This document shows positions 44,167 through 56,176 of a stretch of DNA of 64,000 bases, one piece after another. Position numbers and translations under genes: made by a program. Every line of letters begins with the position of its first letter. Positions within the stretch are counted from its first letter, which is position 1. The stretch comes from Avena insularis (lineage: Eukaryota > Streptophyta > Magnoliopsida > Poales > Poaceae), in contig CM042688.1 of the NCBI GenBank assembly GCA_023614405.1, positions 381,473,331 to 381,537,330 on the forward strand, read 5' to 3'. The notes under the pieces are model-generated. The model was given only the letters and a program-made list of their open reading frames with translations. It made no database searches and was not told the origin of the DNA.

Positions 44167-44785
44167 TGATGACCCACAAGTATAGGGGGTGTATCGCAGT
44201 ATTTTCGAGGGAAGTGAAACCCAATTTATTGATTCGACCCAAGGGGAGCCAAAGAATATTTATAAGCCTTAACAACTGAGTTGTCAATTCAGATGCACCT
44301 GGAAACAATCTTGCTCACAACAGTTTATCAGTAGCAATAGTTTTGTAGTAGGAATAGCAAAGTAACAACAGAAGTAAAGCAAAGACATCAATAACAATAG
44401 TAGTAAACAGTGTGATTCGAGTGCGGTAGGCATAGGGATGGATGGACGGGCGTTGCATGGACAAGAAAATTCACATAGCAATCGGAACATAGGGCAATTG
44501 CAGATAAATGAGATAAAGCATCCAAGTACTAGATAATCCTAGGCATGTGTTGCATATATAGTCATACGTGCTCGCAATGAGAACTTGCACAACATCTTTT
44601 GTCCTGCCAGCCCGTTTGCAGCGGGGCCTCAAGGGAACTACTGGCAATTAAGGTGCTCCTTAAAATAGGAAACTTGCCATCACGAGACTTACCCATGATG
44701 GATGGATAACAGCGAACAATAGAGAATCCAAGTGAACTTGATAAATAAATCTATGCTCCCCGGCAACGGCGCTAGAAAATAGTCT
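44167..44785 (-). repeat. Extra LTR fragment plus PBS-leader segment at the 3' end
   Basis: 44167 to about 44660 repeats the first 490 or so bases of the LTR (TGATGACCCACAAG...GGTGCTCCTT). From about 44661 to 44785 it matches the element's own leader (61408-61533), including the primer-binding sequence at 44757-44774. The full LTR follows at 44786. The 3' end in the element's orientation is thus LTR, PBS, 125 bp of leader, partial LTR. The junction (GCTCCTTAAAATAGGAAAC) has short overlap with both parents. Confidence 0.9.
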
Positions 44786-46164
44786 TGATGACCCACAAGT
44801 ATAGGGGGTGTATCGCAGTATTTTCGAGGGAAGTGAAACCCAATTTATTGATTCGACACAAGGGGAGCCAAAGAATATTTATAAGCCTTAACAACCGAGT
44901 TGTCAATTCAGCTGCACTGAAACAATCTTGCTCACAGTTTATCGGTAGCAACAGTTTTGTAGTAGGAATAGCAAAGTAACAATGAAGTAAAGCAAATACA
45001 ATAACAATAGCGATGAGCAGTGGGATTCGAGTGCGGTAGGCATAGGGATGGATGGACGGGCGTTGCATGGACAAGACAATTCACATAGCAATCAGAACAT
45101 AGGGCAATTGAAGATAAATAAGATAAAGCATCCAAGTACTAGATAATCCTAGGCATGTGTTCCATATATAGTCATACGTGCTCGCAATGAGAACTTGCAC
45201 AACATCTTTTGTCCTGCTAGCCCGTTTGCAGCGGGGCCTCAAGGGAACTACTGGCAATCAAGATGCTCCTTTTAATAGATCACCGGAGCAAAGCATTAAC
45301 ACTCCATGAACACATGTGATCCTCACATCAAATCCATTCCCTCCGGTTATCCTGATTTCTATCACTTCGGGGCCATTGGTTCCGGACAACAATGTGTGTA
45401 TACAACTTGCAGATAAGACCAAAAACAATACTATCATAATGAATCAATAACAAGTTCAGATCTGAAATCATGGCACTCGGGCCCTAGTGACAAGCATTAA
45501 GCACAACAAGTCGCAACAAAGTTATAAAGCACTAATAAAAGATACTAGGCACCATGCCCTAACAATCTGATGCCATTAAATGAACGATTTCATCCAATCC
45601 CTACCATCCCCATAACCTACAACGGGGGATTACTCACTCATAGATGGGGGAAACATGGATGGTCGATGGAGAAGCAATGGTGATGATGATGGCGATGATC
45701 TCCTCCAATTCCCTATCCCGACAGGGTGCCAGAACGGAGTTTCTGGTGCTGTTTCGTGTAATCTGATGGTGGCGGTGGAGCGGAACTCCTTCTGGAAAAA
45801 CATCAAACCCCCCGAAGTTTTTAGGTCAGAAGGCTCCTTATAGGCGATGGGGGAGACCGAGGGGGTGCCTGGGGGGCCCACACCACCCCCTGGCGCGGCC
45901 TGGCCTGGCCCGTGCCAGCAGGTGGTGTGGCCACCCCAGCTCTTCTCCATCTCGTGATGGCTCTGAGTCTTCGGGTGAAATAGGATTTTTGGCATATTTT
46001 CCCGGATTTTTCTTGATAGTTGGTTTTCTGCACAAAAAGTAGACACCAAGGCAATTCTGCTGAAAACAACGTCAGTCCGTGTTAGTTGTATCCAAATCAC
46101 ACAAGTATAGAGGAGAACCAATAGCAAAAGTGTTCGGGAAAGTAGATACGTTTTGTACGTATCA
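44786..46164 (-). repeat. Second Athila-like element, 3' LTR
   Basis: 1,379 bp, TGATGACCC...GTACGTATCA on the plus strand, highly similar to 61534-62938 with small deletions (for example near 44916 and 44990). The minus strand has CTTGGGGGGAGT immediately before it, the polypurine tract. Confidence 0.9.
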
Positions 46165-48455
46165 ACTCCCCCCAAGCTTAGCTTATTGCTTGTCCTCAAG
46201 CAATTCAGTTTAAAACTGAGTGCGATAAAAGAACTTTCACGAACACATTTTCTTCATATGATGTAAATATTCTCAGCAATGTGATCAACTACTTAGACAA
46301 TTCATAATAAGGAGTATGCAACTAAACTTACTTAATAGGCATTGCAAGCTATGAAGAGATTCCAACTCAAAAATAATAAGTAGCATGAAGCATAAACATA
46401 AGCAACATTACAATGCTCATAGAAAGGTATGATAGAGTGGTATCCCGCTTGCCTTTGATTATGAATAACAAGGCACCTCTGAAGTTCAAGTGATGACTAG
46501 AATTAAAGATATCAAGGATACAAGCATCAAAGTCATAACACAAATAATCAAGTAATGGGACAAGCACAACACATGACAACTATGCTCTCAAGAAGGTGCT
46601 CAAAGAATAAATGGAGACTCAACAAGTAAAGGAAAAGGTTTTTGAATAATTTGAAAGGCTTCCAAATGCTGAAAGTATGGTACTCATTAGCTTTGAGCTC
46701 TCATTGCCCCTATCATAAGCATCTTTAATGTGGTTAAGGTGAAAGTGAGGTCCAATCTGAGTTATATGCTTGACAGACTATAAACTGAAAATCCCATGTC
46801 CCTTGAGTATGAGGGCCGCTCCTCATGCTACTCAACTTTAGTTACCGGTAAGTTCTTATCATCGTAAATATGTGCGTATCATTGAGAACCGCCAACGGGG
46901 TACCCCTTGCCCGATGATACGGAAGAATCCCCATATCAAAATGACAAGGCGAGCAGACAATGAGTATCTCAACAATCTTCTTATTTACCATGGGAAAATG
47001 GTGCTTTTTTCTCTCTTTCCTCTTCTCATAAATCTCTTTTTTTCTTTTTCTCAATAGCTATCTCTCTCTTTTTTATAAGAAGAATGCTTCATAGATATCA
47101 TTATGGTTACGCTGCAGGTTTCCACCATGTCAGCATGGATTAGACCAGCGACCCAGGCGTTTCTCTAACACACATACATAACTCCATGGACTTACAAGCT
47201 CCCCTTTTATTTCACACCGACAACATCTGCAAACAAAAGAGCAAGGTATCAACTGGGTATATATTTACAAGTGTTGAAAGCGTTCCCCTGACAGCACGGT
47301 TCTGCTAATCCCTAACCTATAATTAGCAAGCATATAACTTTCATGGAGAGTTCACAATGGTTCATGTTTATTAAGTGCAGGAAATAAAGTGTGCCATCAA
47401 GTTCGTGAGAGCTTTACTAACTAACTTTCTCATAACAAGCAAACATTTTATTCAGAAGAAAACAAGGCATATTGAATATGCACGGAAGTAGCAAATGATG
47501 CTAATAGGTAGGTATGGTGGACACCTTGGCAATATTTGGTTTAAGGGAGTTGGAAACATGAGTAAAACACTCAGTGGAAGTGAAGGCTAGCAATAGTAAG
47601 GAGGCGACAAGCGAGAGCAATAGCTGTCATTATCATGCTTGCAACAAAACAGGACTACTCATGGCATGAAAGTGATTCAAGATCCTCAAGGCAAAATAAT
47701 TCATCGAGGCTCAACTGATTATTACAGTCATGTGCATGCGTGAGCATGTGCCAAGTCAATTCAAATGAAACATTCAGAGGAGGATACCACGGTGTCATAC
47801 CAATTTATGAATAGAGCAATGCAAGCAAACATTCATAAGACATGCTACAAACTATTAGTGAGCTGGAGCTAATCATAAGAAAGCAAGAACTACTAAGCAT
47901 CCAAAGAAAACATACACTCTACATGAACGGACTAAGGATGCCCACAGTGATGAGTATATGTACAAAAATGAAAACAAATAGAGTTTGTTACCAGCCTCTT
48001 ACCACGCCTCAAGTTGTCATTAATCCTCATTATTGCTCTTCACTTGTGTGGCTTGAATAATAATATGAAACCAATATTCCACTGAGGAATGCCGAACCCT
48101 GTAGCAAACTCACAAAAACCAAAGAAGAACGACAAATATTTTTGTTGTTTTTGATTTTTTTTAAAACAAGAACCAAAGGAAAAACAAGCAAAGCAAAATC
48201 TTTTTGGGTTTTTCAAATAGTTCAAACAAAGCAAAAAGGGAAAAACAAACCAAGGCAAAAAGAAGAAGCAAACCAAAGAGAAACAACAGAAATATTTTTG
48301 GTCTTTTTGTGTTTTGAAATCAAAATCAAAGAAGAACGAAAACTAAAAAGAGAACGAAAACATGAATATACAATGTACCAACGCAACATGATATGAAGAT
48401 GAGTGCGGTGTCGGCGTACCTCCCCCCAAGCTTAGGCTTTTGGCCTAAGTGGGTA
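46165..48455 (-). other. 3' non-coding region with the block shared by both Athila-like elements
   Basis: No gene supported. About 46660-47525 is collinear with 32165-33020. The shared core includes GAACCGCCAACGGGGTACCC, CTTGCCCGATGATACGGAAG, CCATGGGAAAATGGTGC and AGTGTGCCATCAAGTTCGTG. A pyrimidine tract lies at 47010-47082. Positions 48120-48340 are strongly A- and AAAAC-rich. Confidence 0.72.
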
Positions 48456-49466
48456 TCAATCCATGTACGAATAGGGGTTCCAAGCAGGCGGATCTTGATA
48501 AGAATGGTCGTAGTTGGGCCCGTGGTAAGAAGAAGAAGCTCCCCAATCATAAGCAGGCTGCTGATATGAAGACTCTCCCTCATTCGAGGGCTGGACCGAA
48601 TTATCTGTGACCTCCCTTCTAGTGTCCTGCTCCTGTTGGGAGAGCTCTCCCAAGTACGTGTCAAGCTCATCCTCAGTGAGGGACCATCCTCCCCTGTTAA
48701 CAAGGTTAAACAAAATAGGTGCAGGCAAAAGAACAACACACTCGGACTTGCTCTTTCTCCAACCAGCTTTGAGAAAGGTTATTTCATAAGATAACTCACT
48801 CATACTAGCCCACGAGGAAACAAATTTATGCTGTATCATGGAATTAAGCTCAAGCCTTTCTATGGGAAACTGTGGGTATAGATGATGAGGCACTAAACCA
48901 TGCAATGCTAGTAAACGAGAAGCAATGAGGCCTCCACAAATTCCACCTTTCTCACAGTTAGCAGCAAGACGGAAAGCTATCAAAGCACCTAAGTTATAAG
49001 ACCTATCTCGTTTAAGAGCACCAGAGATAAATGCTAGATCAAATGAAGATAACTTATTGGCAGTTTTCCTAGCAAGAACACACTTGGCAATAAAGTAGGC
49101 AAAGTAGCGAATGGAGGGAAGATGAATGTTACAGATTTTTCCACTCTCCTTCGAGAAGCTACTCCCTTGGCAAATTTCTGCGTATAAATCCATGAGTGGT
49201 TCAGGTCTCTCCTTAATCTTTCTACATGATCCCCATTGAGGTACCTTAATAGATGCACAAAAATCATCAAGAGAAAGGTCGACAACAATATTGTAAATTT
49301 TGTAATGGACCATGGGCTTAGGCAAAGAGTGACTAAATTGGAAGTCCTGCACCATAGACATGGTTAGCTTCACAAATTGACAAGGTTCATCTTCCAAAAA
49401 GTGCTCTAACCCTACATTAGAAACCAAAGTGTGGAAATCTTGTAGAATTCCTGTAGCTCTCATGAA
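48456..49466 (-). pseudogene. Athila ORF1/env-position protein, main part
   Basis: From the ATG at 49463 the frame gives 335 aa: LQDFHTLVSNVGLEHFLEDE, IYNIVVDLSLDDFCASIKVP, GKICNIHLPSIRYFAYFIAK, AFISGALKRDRSYNLGALIA, then a Q/Y/S-rich tail with repeats like SSYQQPAYDWG and YHGPNYDHSYQDP. This resembles the ATHILA ORF-1/putative plant transposon protein found between pol and the 3' LTR. No clear signal peptide or strong membrane segment is seen, so a true envelope role is not supported. The first 34 codons lie at 57942-57841; the copia insertion separates them. The two parts are in phase if the insert and one CTCAG copy are ignored, so the ORF was open when it was hit. Confidence 0.68.
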
Positions 49467-49471
49467 CTCAG

Positions 49472-51119
49472 TGAAGGAAATATGCCCTGAGAGGCAATAA
49501 TAAAGTTGTTATTATGTATTCCTTGTATATGATAGATGTTTATTTTGCATGCTATAATTGTATTGATAGGAAACATCAATACATGTGTGTTTAATAAACA
49601 AAAAGGGTTCCTAGTTATGCCTCTCTTATAGACTAGCTTGTTGATTAACAAGATGATCAAGGTTTCCTGATCATGGACATTGGATGTTGTTAATAACAAG
49701 GTCACAAATTAATGAAATGATGTGATGAACATTCATCCGAAGTATAGCATTACGATCAAGTCATTATGTTTATATTGCTATAACATCATACAAAGTAGTC
49801 TTAGTCCTTAGACCATGAGATCATGTTAATTGCTAACACCGGAAGAGTATCTTGATAACATCAAACGTCACACCGTAACAGGGTGACCATAAAGGTGGGT
49901 TCAGTGCTATGAAGGTGTTATGTTGAGGCTCATGGATCAAGAGTGGAATTTGTCAATCCCGATGACGGATAGATATACTCTGGGCCCTCTCGGTGATATC
50001 ATATTAAGATAGCTTGCAAGCAAGTGATGTGATCACTAGAATAATATATCACGGGAACGAGAAAAGAGTGCATGTCGGTAACGAGATCAAACTAGGTATT
50101 TGGATACCGATGATCGAATTTCGGACATGTATTATATCATGAGACAAAGGGATTAAATTGCTGACGTTAAAGGTTCTCACGATCACAGAAGTCATCGTTG
50201 AATATGTAGGAGTCAGTATGGATCTCTAGGTCCCGCTTCTGATTATTGATCTGAGAGGAGTCTCAATCATGTCTGCATTATTCGTGAACCGTAGGGTGAC
50301 GCACTTAAGGGTTGCCGGATACCATTTAGGAGCACATATGTTCCAAACAAAAGGTTTGCAAAGCGCAGGAAATGTTTCGATAGAAACAAGAATTGTTTCG
50401 ATAGAAACCGGAATTGTTTCGGGTGAAATTGCAGAAAGTGGTTCTGCATGTGATATTGAAATGTTGCAAGGGGTTTTATGTAAATGTTTGTTAATTAAAG
50501 TAATTAACAAAATTCTGAATAAAATAAATAAAAGAGTTTTATTAATTGAGAGTTGCATTTAATTTGGTGGAAATTAAATACATGTGAGTGGGATTTTGGG
50601 TGGAGGCCATGTTTATGTGAGTGGAGGTTCACCACATGAATGAAGGAGGGGAGGAGTCCCCCCCTCATGCGCCGGCTATGGGAGGAGGCGTCTCCTCCCT
50701 CCTATATAAACCCCCCCCTCTCTCTTTTCACAAACCACACCTCCTCGTGAAGGATCTCTCTCCCCTAGATATTCCCTATGGTCTCGGATTAGCGAGATAC
50801 ATGTTCCCGTGGCAAGTGCTGGAAGGAGTTCTTGCCCGCTGATTCGCTGGAGCGAGGAGGTGGAGGTTGTCCGGTGTCTTGAGCGTGTGTGCGAGGAGGG
50901 ATGCTGATTTGCGGCGCTCGGACTTCCACACGATCTTGATATCGGCAAGCGTACGACTACGTCAACCACGAGTTCCTACTCGTTAACAAAACTCGTTGTC
51001 TTCGAGGGTAAGTTCTCCATGGATGTATGTCCACCCGTTGCTCTGTATCTAGTAGATAGATCTTGGCGTATAGTTCTCATCGTAGGAATTTTTTTGTTTT
51101 CTATGCTGCGGACCCAACA
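49472..51119 (+). repeat. Copia 5' LTR
   Basis: 1,648 bp from TGAAGGAAATATGCCCTGAG to GCGGACCCAACA. A TATATAAA box is at 50703-50710 after a CT-rich stretch, the likely promoter of the element. Confidence 0.93.
50703..50710 (+). promoter_or_regulatory. TATA box in the copia 5' LTR
   Basis: TATATAAA, conserved at 57411-57418 in the 3' LTR, about 400 bases before the LTR end, as expected for the U3/R boundary. Confidence 0.7.
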
Positions 51120-51120
51120 G

Positions 51121-51132
51121 TGGTATCAGAGC
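51121..51132 (+). promoter_or_regulatory. Copia primer binding site (tRNA-iMet)
   Basis: TGGTATCAGAGC one base after the LTR end, the standard plant initiator tRNA-Met complement. Confidence 0.93.
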
Positions 51133-52179
51133 CTGATCTATATATAGGTGCTTTGCACGGGTAGTACACATATGTTTATATGTGGGCGATGATGATCATG
51201 TTATTGCATCTTCTATGTACTTTGGATATTGGTGGCATAGTGGGATGAAGCGGCCCGGACCAACCTTACATGTCATCGTACATGAGACCGGTTCCACGAC
51301 TGACATGCAACTAGTTTTGCATAAGTGGCTAGTGGGTGTCTGTCTCTCCTACTATAGTCAATATCTGATTTACAACAAGTTGCTAATAACTTGGTTATCC
51401 TCGTTGTGGTTCATGTTCGTAGGTAAGACCGGTTCTATCTCCGAAAGCCCTAAGCCACGTAAAACTTGCAATTGATAAATTAGAGGCGTCTAGTTTAGAT
51501 CGTTGCTGGGCTAGTGTCTTGATATGGTATTGTTGTAAGTAGATGTATGATAGATACTCTTACAACTCACTTAACGTGTAAGTTCCATAGACCTTGGCCT
51601 TACACACAAAGGAATGATAGAGATCATACCACGATGCAAATGATAGAGATCAAATGCATGGACCATATCACCTCACTTCACACATTAGATGTTAGCATCT
51701 TATATTGCTAGTTTGGCGCTTTTGGTAGCATTATAAGATGATCCGTCATTTAGATATCAAGATAAAACGTGTTCTTCCTTAAGTATGCACCGTTTTGTGG
51801 ATCGTGTTTTGAGGCATCACGTGATGATCGGGTGTTCTCGACTCTACGCTTTCATACAACGGGTGTAAGACAGTTTTACACACGTGAATACTAAGGTTCT
51901 TACTTGACGAGCCTAGCATTTACAGACATGGCCTCGGAACACGGACCAAAAGGTTAAGCATGAGTCATATAGTTGATATGATGCCCATATAGATGCTCGC
52001 CTTTGAAGCTACACCGACTCACGTGATGATCGGACTTGGTGTAGTGGATTCGGTTCATGTAATCACCAAAAGGACACGAGGGATGTCGTTTTTGAGTGGG
52101 AGTTCATTAGTAATTTGGATTAGTTGAACTCAATCTATCATAAACTTAGTCTAAATATATTTTACAAATTCTGTTGTAG
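51133..52179 (+). other. Copia untranslated leader
   Basis: About 1.05 kb with no conserved frame between the primer binding site and gag. It would hold packaging signals, none of which can be recognised by sequence alone. Confidence 0.6.
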
Positions 52180-52950
52180 ATGGCACCACCTGCTTTTAAT
52201 TTCAATGTGTTCATGGAGAAAGAGAAACTTGCTGCGAATGGTAGCAACTTCACCAACTGGGCTATGAATTTGAGGATTCTCCTCACTGCTGCAACAAAGC
52301 AATATGTGCTAGATGCGCCGCTAGGCCCCCCACCAGCTCCTGATGCCCCTGACGAGGAAAAGAATGTCTATGTGACTCGTCAGGAGGACCACAACTTAGT
52401 TCATTGCGGCATACTCTATGGGCTAGTGCCAGAACTTCGAAAACATTTCGAAAATGGCAATGCCTTTGATACCATGGGAGAATTGAAAATGATTTTCGAT
52501 ACCCATGCTGCCGTAGAGAGTTATAATGTTTATGAAAAGTTCTTTAGCTGCATGATGGAAGAGAACAACTCCATTAGTGAGCACGTACTCAAAATGTCTA
52601 GGTACGCCGATAAGCTTGTGTCCTTGGGAATAACGATTCCCATTGACTTAGGCATACATCGTGTTCTCCAATCTCTGCCACCTAGCTACAAGAGATTTGT
52701 GATGAACTATAATATGCAGGGCATGAAGAAGTCTCTTCCCGAGCTTCTGTCAATGCTTAAGACTGCAGAAGTGGAGATTAGGAAAGAACATCAAGTGTTG
52801 ATGATCAATAGGACCACCGGTTTCAAGAAGGACAAGAAAGGCAAGCACAAGGGAAAGAAGGGTGGCAAGTCTGTTGCCATGCCTAAAAAGAAACCTCAGG
52901 CTGGCCCTATGTATAACCGAAAGTGCTACTATTGCAAGGATAGCCATTGA
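52180..52950 (+). pseudogene. Copia gag, truncated at the zinc knuckle
   Basis: 256 aa starting MAPPAFNFNVFMEKEKLAAN. The body is the copia gag domain (FTNWAMNLRILLTAATKQYV, LKMSRYADKLVSLGITIPID, VLQSLPPSYKRFVMNYNMQG). A lysine/glycine-rich basic segment (KKGGKSVAMPKKK) comes next. The CCHC knuckle starts (CYYCKDSH) but short deletions bring a stop directly after the histidine, so the last cysteine and the link to pol are lost. Confidence 0.88.
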
Positions 52951-55900
52951 AGAATCGCCCCAAGTATTTGGCAGACAAGAAGGCCAAGGCAAACAAAGGT
53001 ATATGTGATATACATGTTCTTGATGTGTACTTGACTAGTACTCGCAGAGCACACGGGTATTTGATACGGGATCGGTTGCTAATATATGTAACTTCGGTTC
53101 AGGGCCGGAACAAGCGACAACTAGCAAGGGATGAGGTCACGATGCGGGTCGACAATGGATCAAGAGTTGATGTGATCGCCGTCAGAACGCTGCCTCTCCA
53201 TATGCCGTCGGGATTAGTTATAAACCTAAATAATTGTTATTTGGTGCCTGCACTGAGCATGAACATTGTATCCAGATCATGTTTGATGCAAAGTGGTTAT
53301 TCGTTTAAGTCCGAAAACAATGGTTGTTCGGTTTATATGAATAATATCTTTTATGGTCATGCACCTGTGTTGAATGGTTTATGTCTGTTGGATCTCGATA
53401 GTAGTATTACGCATATTCATAATGTTGATGCTAAAAGGATTAAACTTGATAATGATATATCTGCATATATGTGGCAATCGCTTGCCTAGGTCATATTGGC
53501 GTTAAACGCATGAAGAAACTCCATTCTGATGGACTTTTGGAATCACTTGATTTTGAATCATTTGATACATGTGAACCATGCCTTATGGGCAAGATGACTA
53601 GAACGCCATTTTCCGGTTCAATGGAACGGGCGACAGATTTATTGGAAATCATACATACTGATGTGTGTGGACAAATGAGTGTGTCGGCGCGAGGTAGATA
53701 TCGTTATTTTGTTACTTTCATGGATGATTTGAGTAGATACGGGTATATCTATTTGATGAAACATAAGTCTGAAACCTTTGAAAAGTTCAAAGAATTTCAG
53801 AATGAAGTGGAAAATCATCATAACAGAAAGATCAAATTTCTGCGGTCCGACCGTGGAGGAGAGTATCTTAGTTACGAGTTTAGCACTCATATGAAAGACT
53901 GTGGAATAGTTTCACAACTCACGCCTGCCGGAACACCACAACGTAATGGTGTGTCAGAACGTTGTAATCGTACTTTATTGGATATGGTTTGATCTATGAT
54001 GTCTCTGACTGACTTGCCACTGTCATTTTGGGGTTATGCACTGGAAACCGCTACATTCACTTTAAATAGGGCACCATATAAATCCATTGAAAAGACACCG
54101 TATGAATTATGATTTGGAAACAAACCTAAGCTGTCATTTCTTAAAGTTTGGGGATGCGATGTTTATGTGAAGAAACTTCAATCGGATAAACTCGAACCCA
54201 AAGCGGAAAAATGCGTCTTCATAGGATACCCTAAGGAAATGATTGGGTATACCATCTATCACAGATCCGAGGGAAAGGTCTTTGTTGCCAAGAATGGATC
54301 CTTTCTTGAGAAGGAGTTTCTCGCGAAAGGTGTGAGTAGTCGGAAGGTAGAACTCGAAGAGGTTATTGAACCTTCTCTTCATGAAATGGCGAGTAGCGCA
54401 GCACCGGAAGTTGTTTTGGAGTTGACTTCACCTAATGAAGAGAGAGCTAATGATATTGATCATGAAACTCCAAAAGAGGACACTACCGAACCTCACAGGT
54501 CAAGTAGGACACGTACAACTCCTGAACTGTACAGCAATCCTGTTATGAATTTCATGATTGATGAAATAGATGACCCTGCGACATATGAAGAAGCGATGAT
54601 GAGCCCTGATTCCAACAAATGGCTAGAAGCCATGAAATCCGAGATGGAATCCATGTACAAAAACCAGGTTTGGAGCTTGGTGGACTTACCTCACGATCGA
54701 AAGGCCGTTGAGAATAAATGGATTTTCAAAAGGAAAACTGATGCTGATGGTAATATAACCATCTATAAGTCTCAACTTGTCGCAAAGGGGTTTCGACAAA
54801 TTCAAGGAGTTGACTACGATGAGACATTCTCTCCCGTAGCGATGCTTAAGCCGGTTAGGATTATGTTAGCAATTGCTGCATATTTCGATTATGAAATATG
54901 GCAGATGGATGTCAAAACTGCGTTCCTCAATGGTAATATTGAAGAAGAGTTGTATATGATACAACCTAAGGGTTTTGTCGATCCTAAGGATGCTGATAAG
55001 GTGTGCAAACTTCGGCGATCCATCTATGGACTGAAGCAAGCATCCCGGAGTTGGAATCTCCGCTTTGATGAGGTGATCAAAGAGTTTGGATTTGTCCAAA
55101 CTTGTGGAGAGGCTTGTATTTACAAGAAAGTGAGTGGGAGCAATATGGCATTTCTGATATTATATGTGGATGACATATTATTGATTGGAAATGATATAGA
55201 TCTTTTAAACAGTGTTAAAAGTTATCTAAACAGCAAATTTTCGATGAAGGACCTTGGTGAAGCTTCATATATATTAGGCATTAAAATCTATAGAGATAGA
55301 TCAAGACGCCTAATTGGGCTATCGCAGAGTACATACCTTGATAAGGTATTAAAGAAGTTTAATATGGACGGAAGTAAGAAGGGGTACTTACCTATGTTGC
55401 AAGGGAAGACATTGAGTAAGACTCAAAGTCCGGCTACGGCAGAAGAAAGAGAGATAATGGATAAGATCCCCTATGCCTCAGCCATAGGCTCTATAATGTA
55501 TGCCATGCTATGTACAAGACCGGATGTGGCACATGCTATTAGTTTGACTAGTAGGTACCAATCTGATCCAGGTTGAACCTCGGATAGCGGTCAAAAATAT
55601 CCTTAAGTACTTGAGAAGAACTAAGGATATGTTTCTTATATACGGAGGTGAAGAAGAGCTAGTCGCTAAGTGTTATGTCGATGCTAGCTTTGACACTGAT
55701 CCGAATGACTCTAAGTCTCAATCCGGATACATATTTCTCTTGAACGGAGCAGCAGTTAGTTGGAGGAGCTCCAAACAACCTGTGGTGGCTTGATCAACGA
55801 CGGAGGCGGAATATGTTGCTGCTTCAGAAGCGGCGCAGGAAGCGGTTTGGATGAAGGAGTTCATAACGGAACTAGGTGTGGTTCCTAGTGTGTTGGACCC

Positions 55901-56144
55901 AATGGTGATCTATTGTGACAATAATGGAGCCATAGCCAACGCCAAGGAACCAAGGTCTCACAAGAATTCCAAGCATATTAAGCGCCAGTTTCACTCCATC
56001 CGCGAGCATGTCAAGGATGGAGATATAAAGATTTGTAAAGTGCACACGGACCTGAATGTAGCAGATCCGTTGACTAAAGTACTCCCTAGGGCAAAACATG
56101 ATCAACACCAGAACTCCATGGGTGTTAGATTTATCACTATATAA
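52951..56144 (+). pseudogene. Copia pol: protease, integrase, reverse transcriptase, RNase H (broken)
   Basis: Protease: the DTGS motif (FDTGSVANIC) survives near 53061 in a frame next to the longest frame, so two compensating indels flank it; LNNCYLVPALSMNIVS follows. Integrase: GHIGVKRMKKLH, CEPCLMGKMT (zinc finger half), then DVCG (D), RSDRGGEYLS (D), NGVSERCNRTLLDM (E), followed by stops near 53992 and 54112. Reverse transcriptase (in 54167-55576): VENKWIFKRKTDADG, QMDVKTAFLNGNIEEELYM, LKQASRSWNLRFDE, and LYVDDILLIGND at about 55163. After a frame break near 55576 RNase H has YVDASFDTDPNDSKSQSGYI, a stop near 55793, TEAEYVAASEAAQEAVWMK and DNNGAIANAKEP. The order integrase before reverse transcriptase is copia-specific. 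At least five lesions make it inactive. Confidence 0.92.
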
Positions 56145-56165
56145 ACTAGATTATTGTCTCTAGTG

Positions 56166-56176
56166 CAAGTGGGAGA
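56166..56176 (+). promoter_or_regulatory. Copia polypurine tract
   Basis: AAGTGGGAGAC directly before the 3' LTR, the primer site for plus-strand DNA synthesis. Confidence 0.85.

Noticed and set aside
48456..49466. True envelope glycoprotein
   Set aside because: Position matches env-like ORFs, but no signal peptide, convincing transmembrane segment or cysteine pattern is visible.
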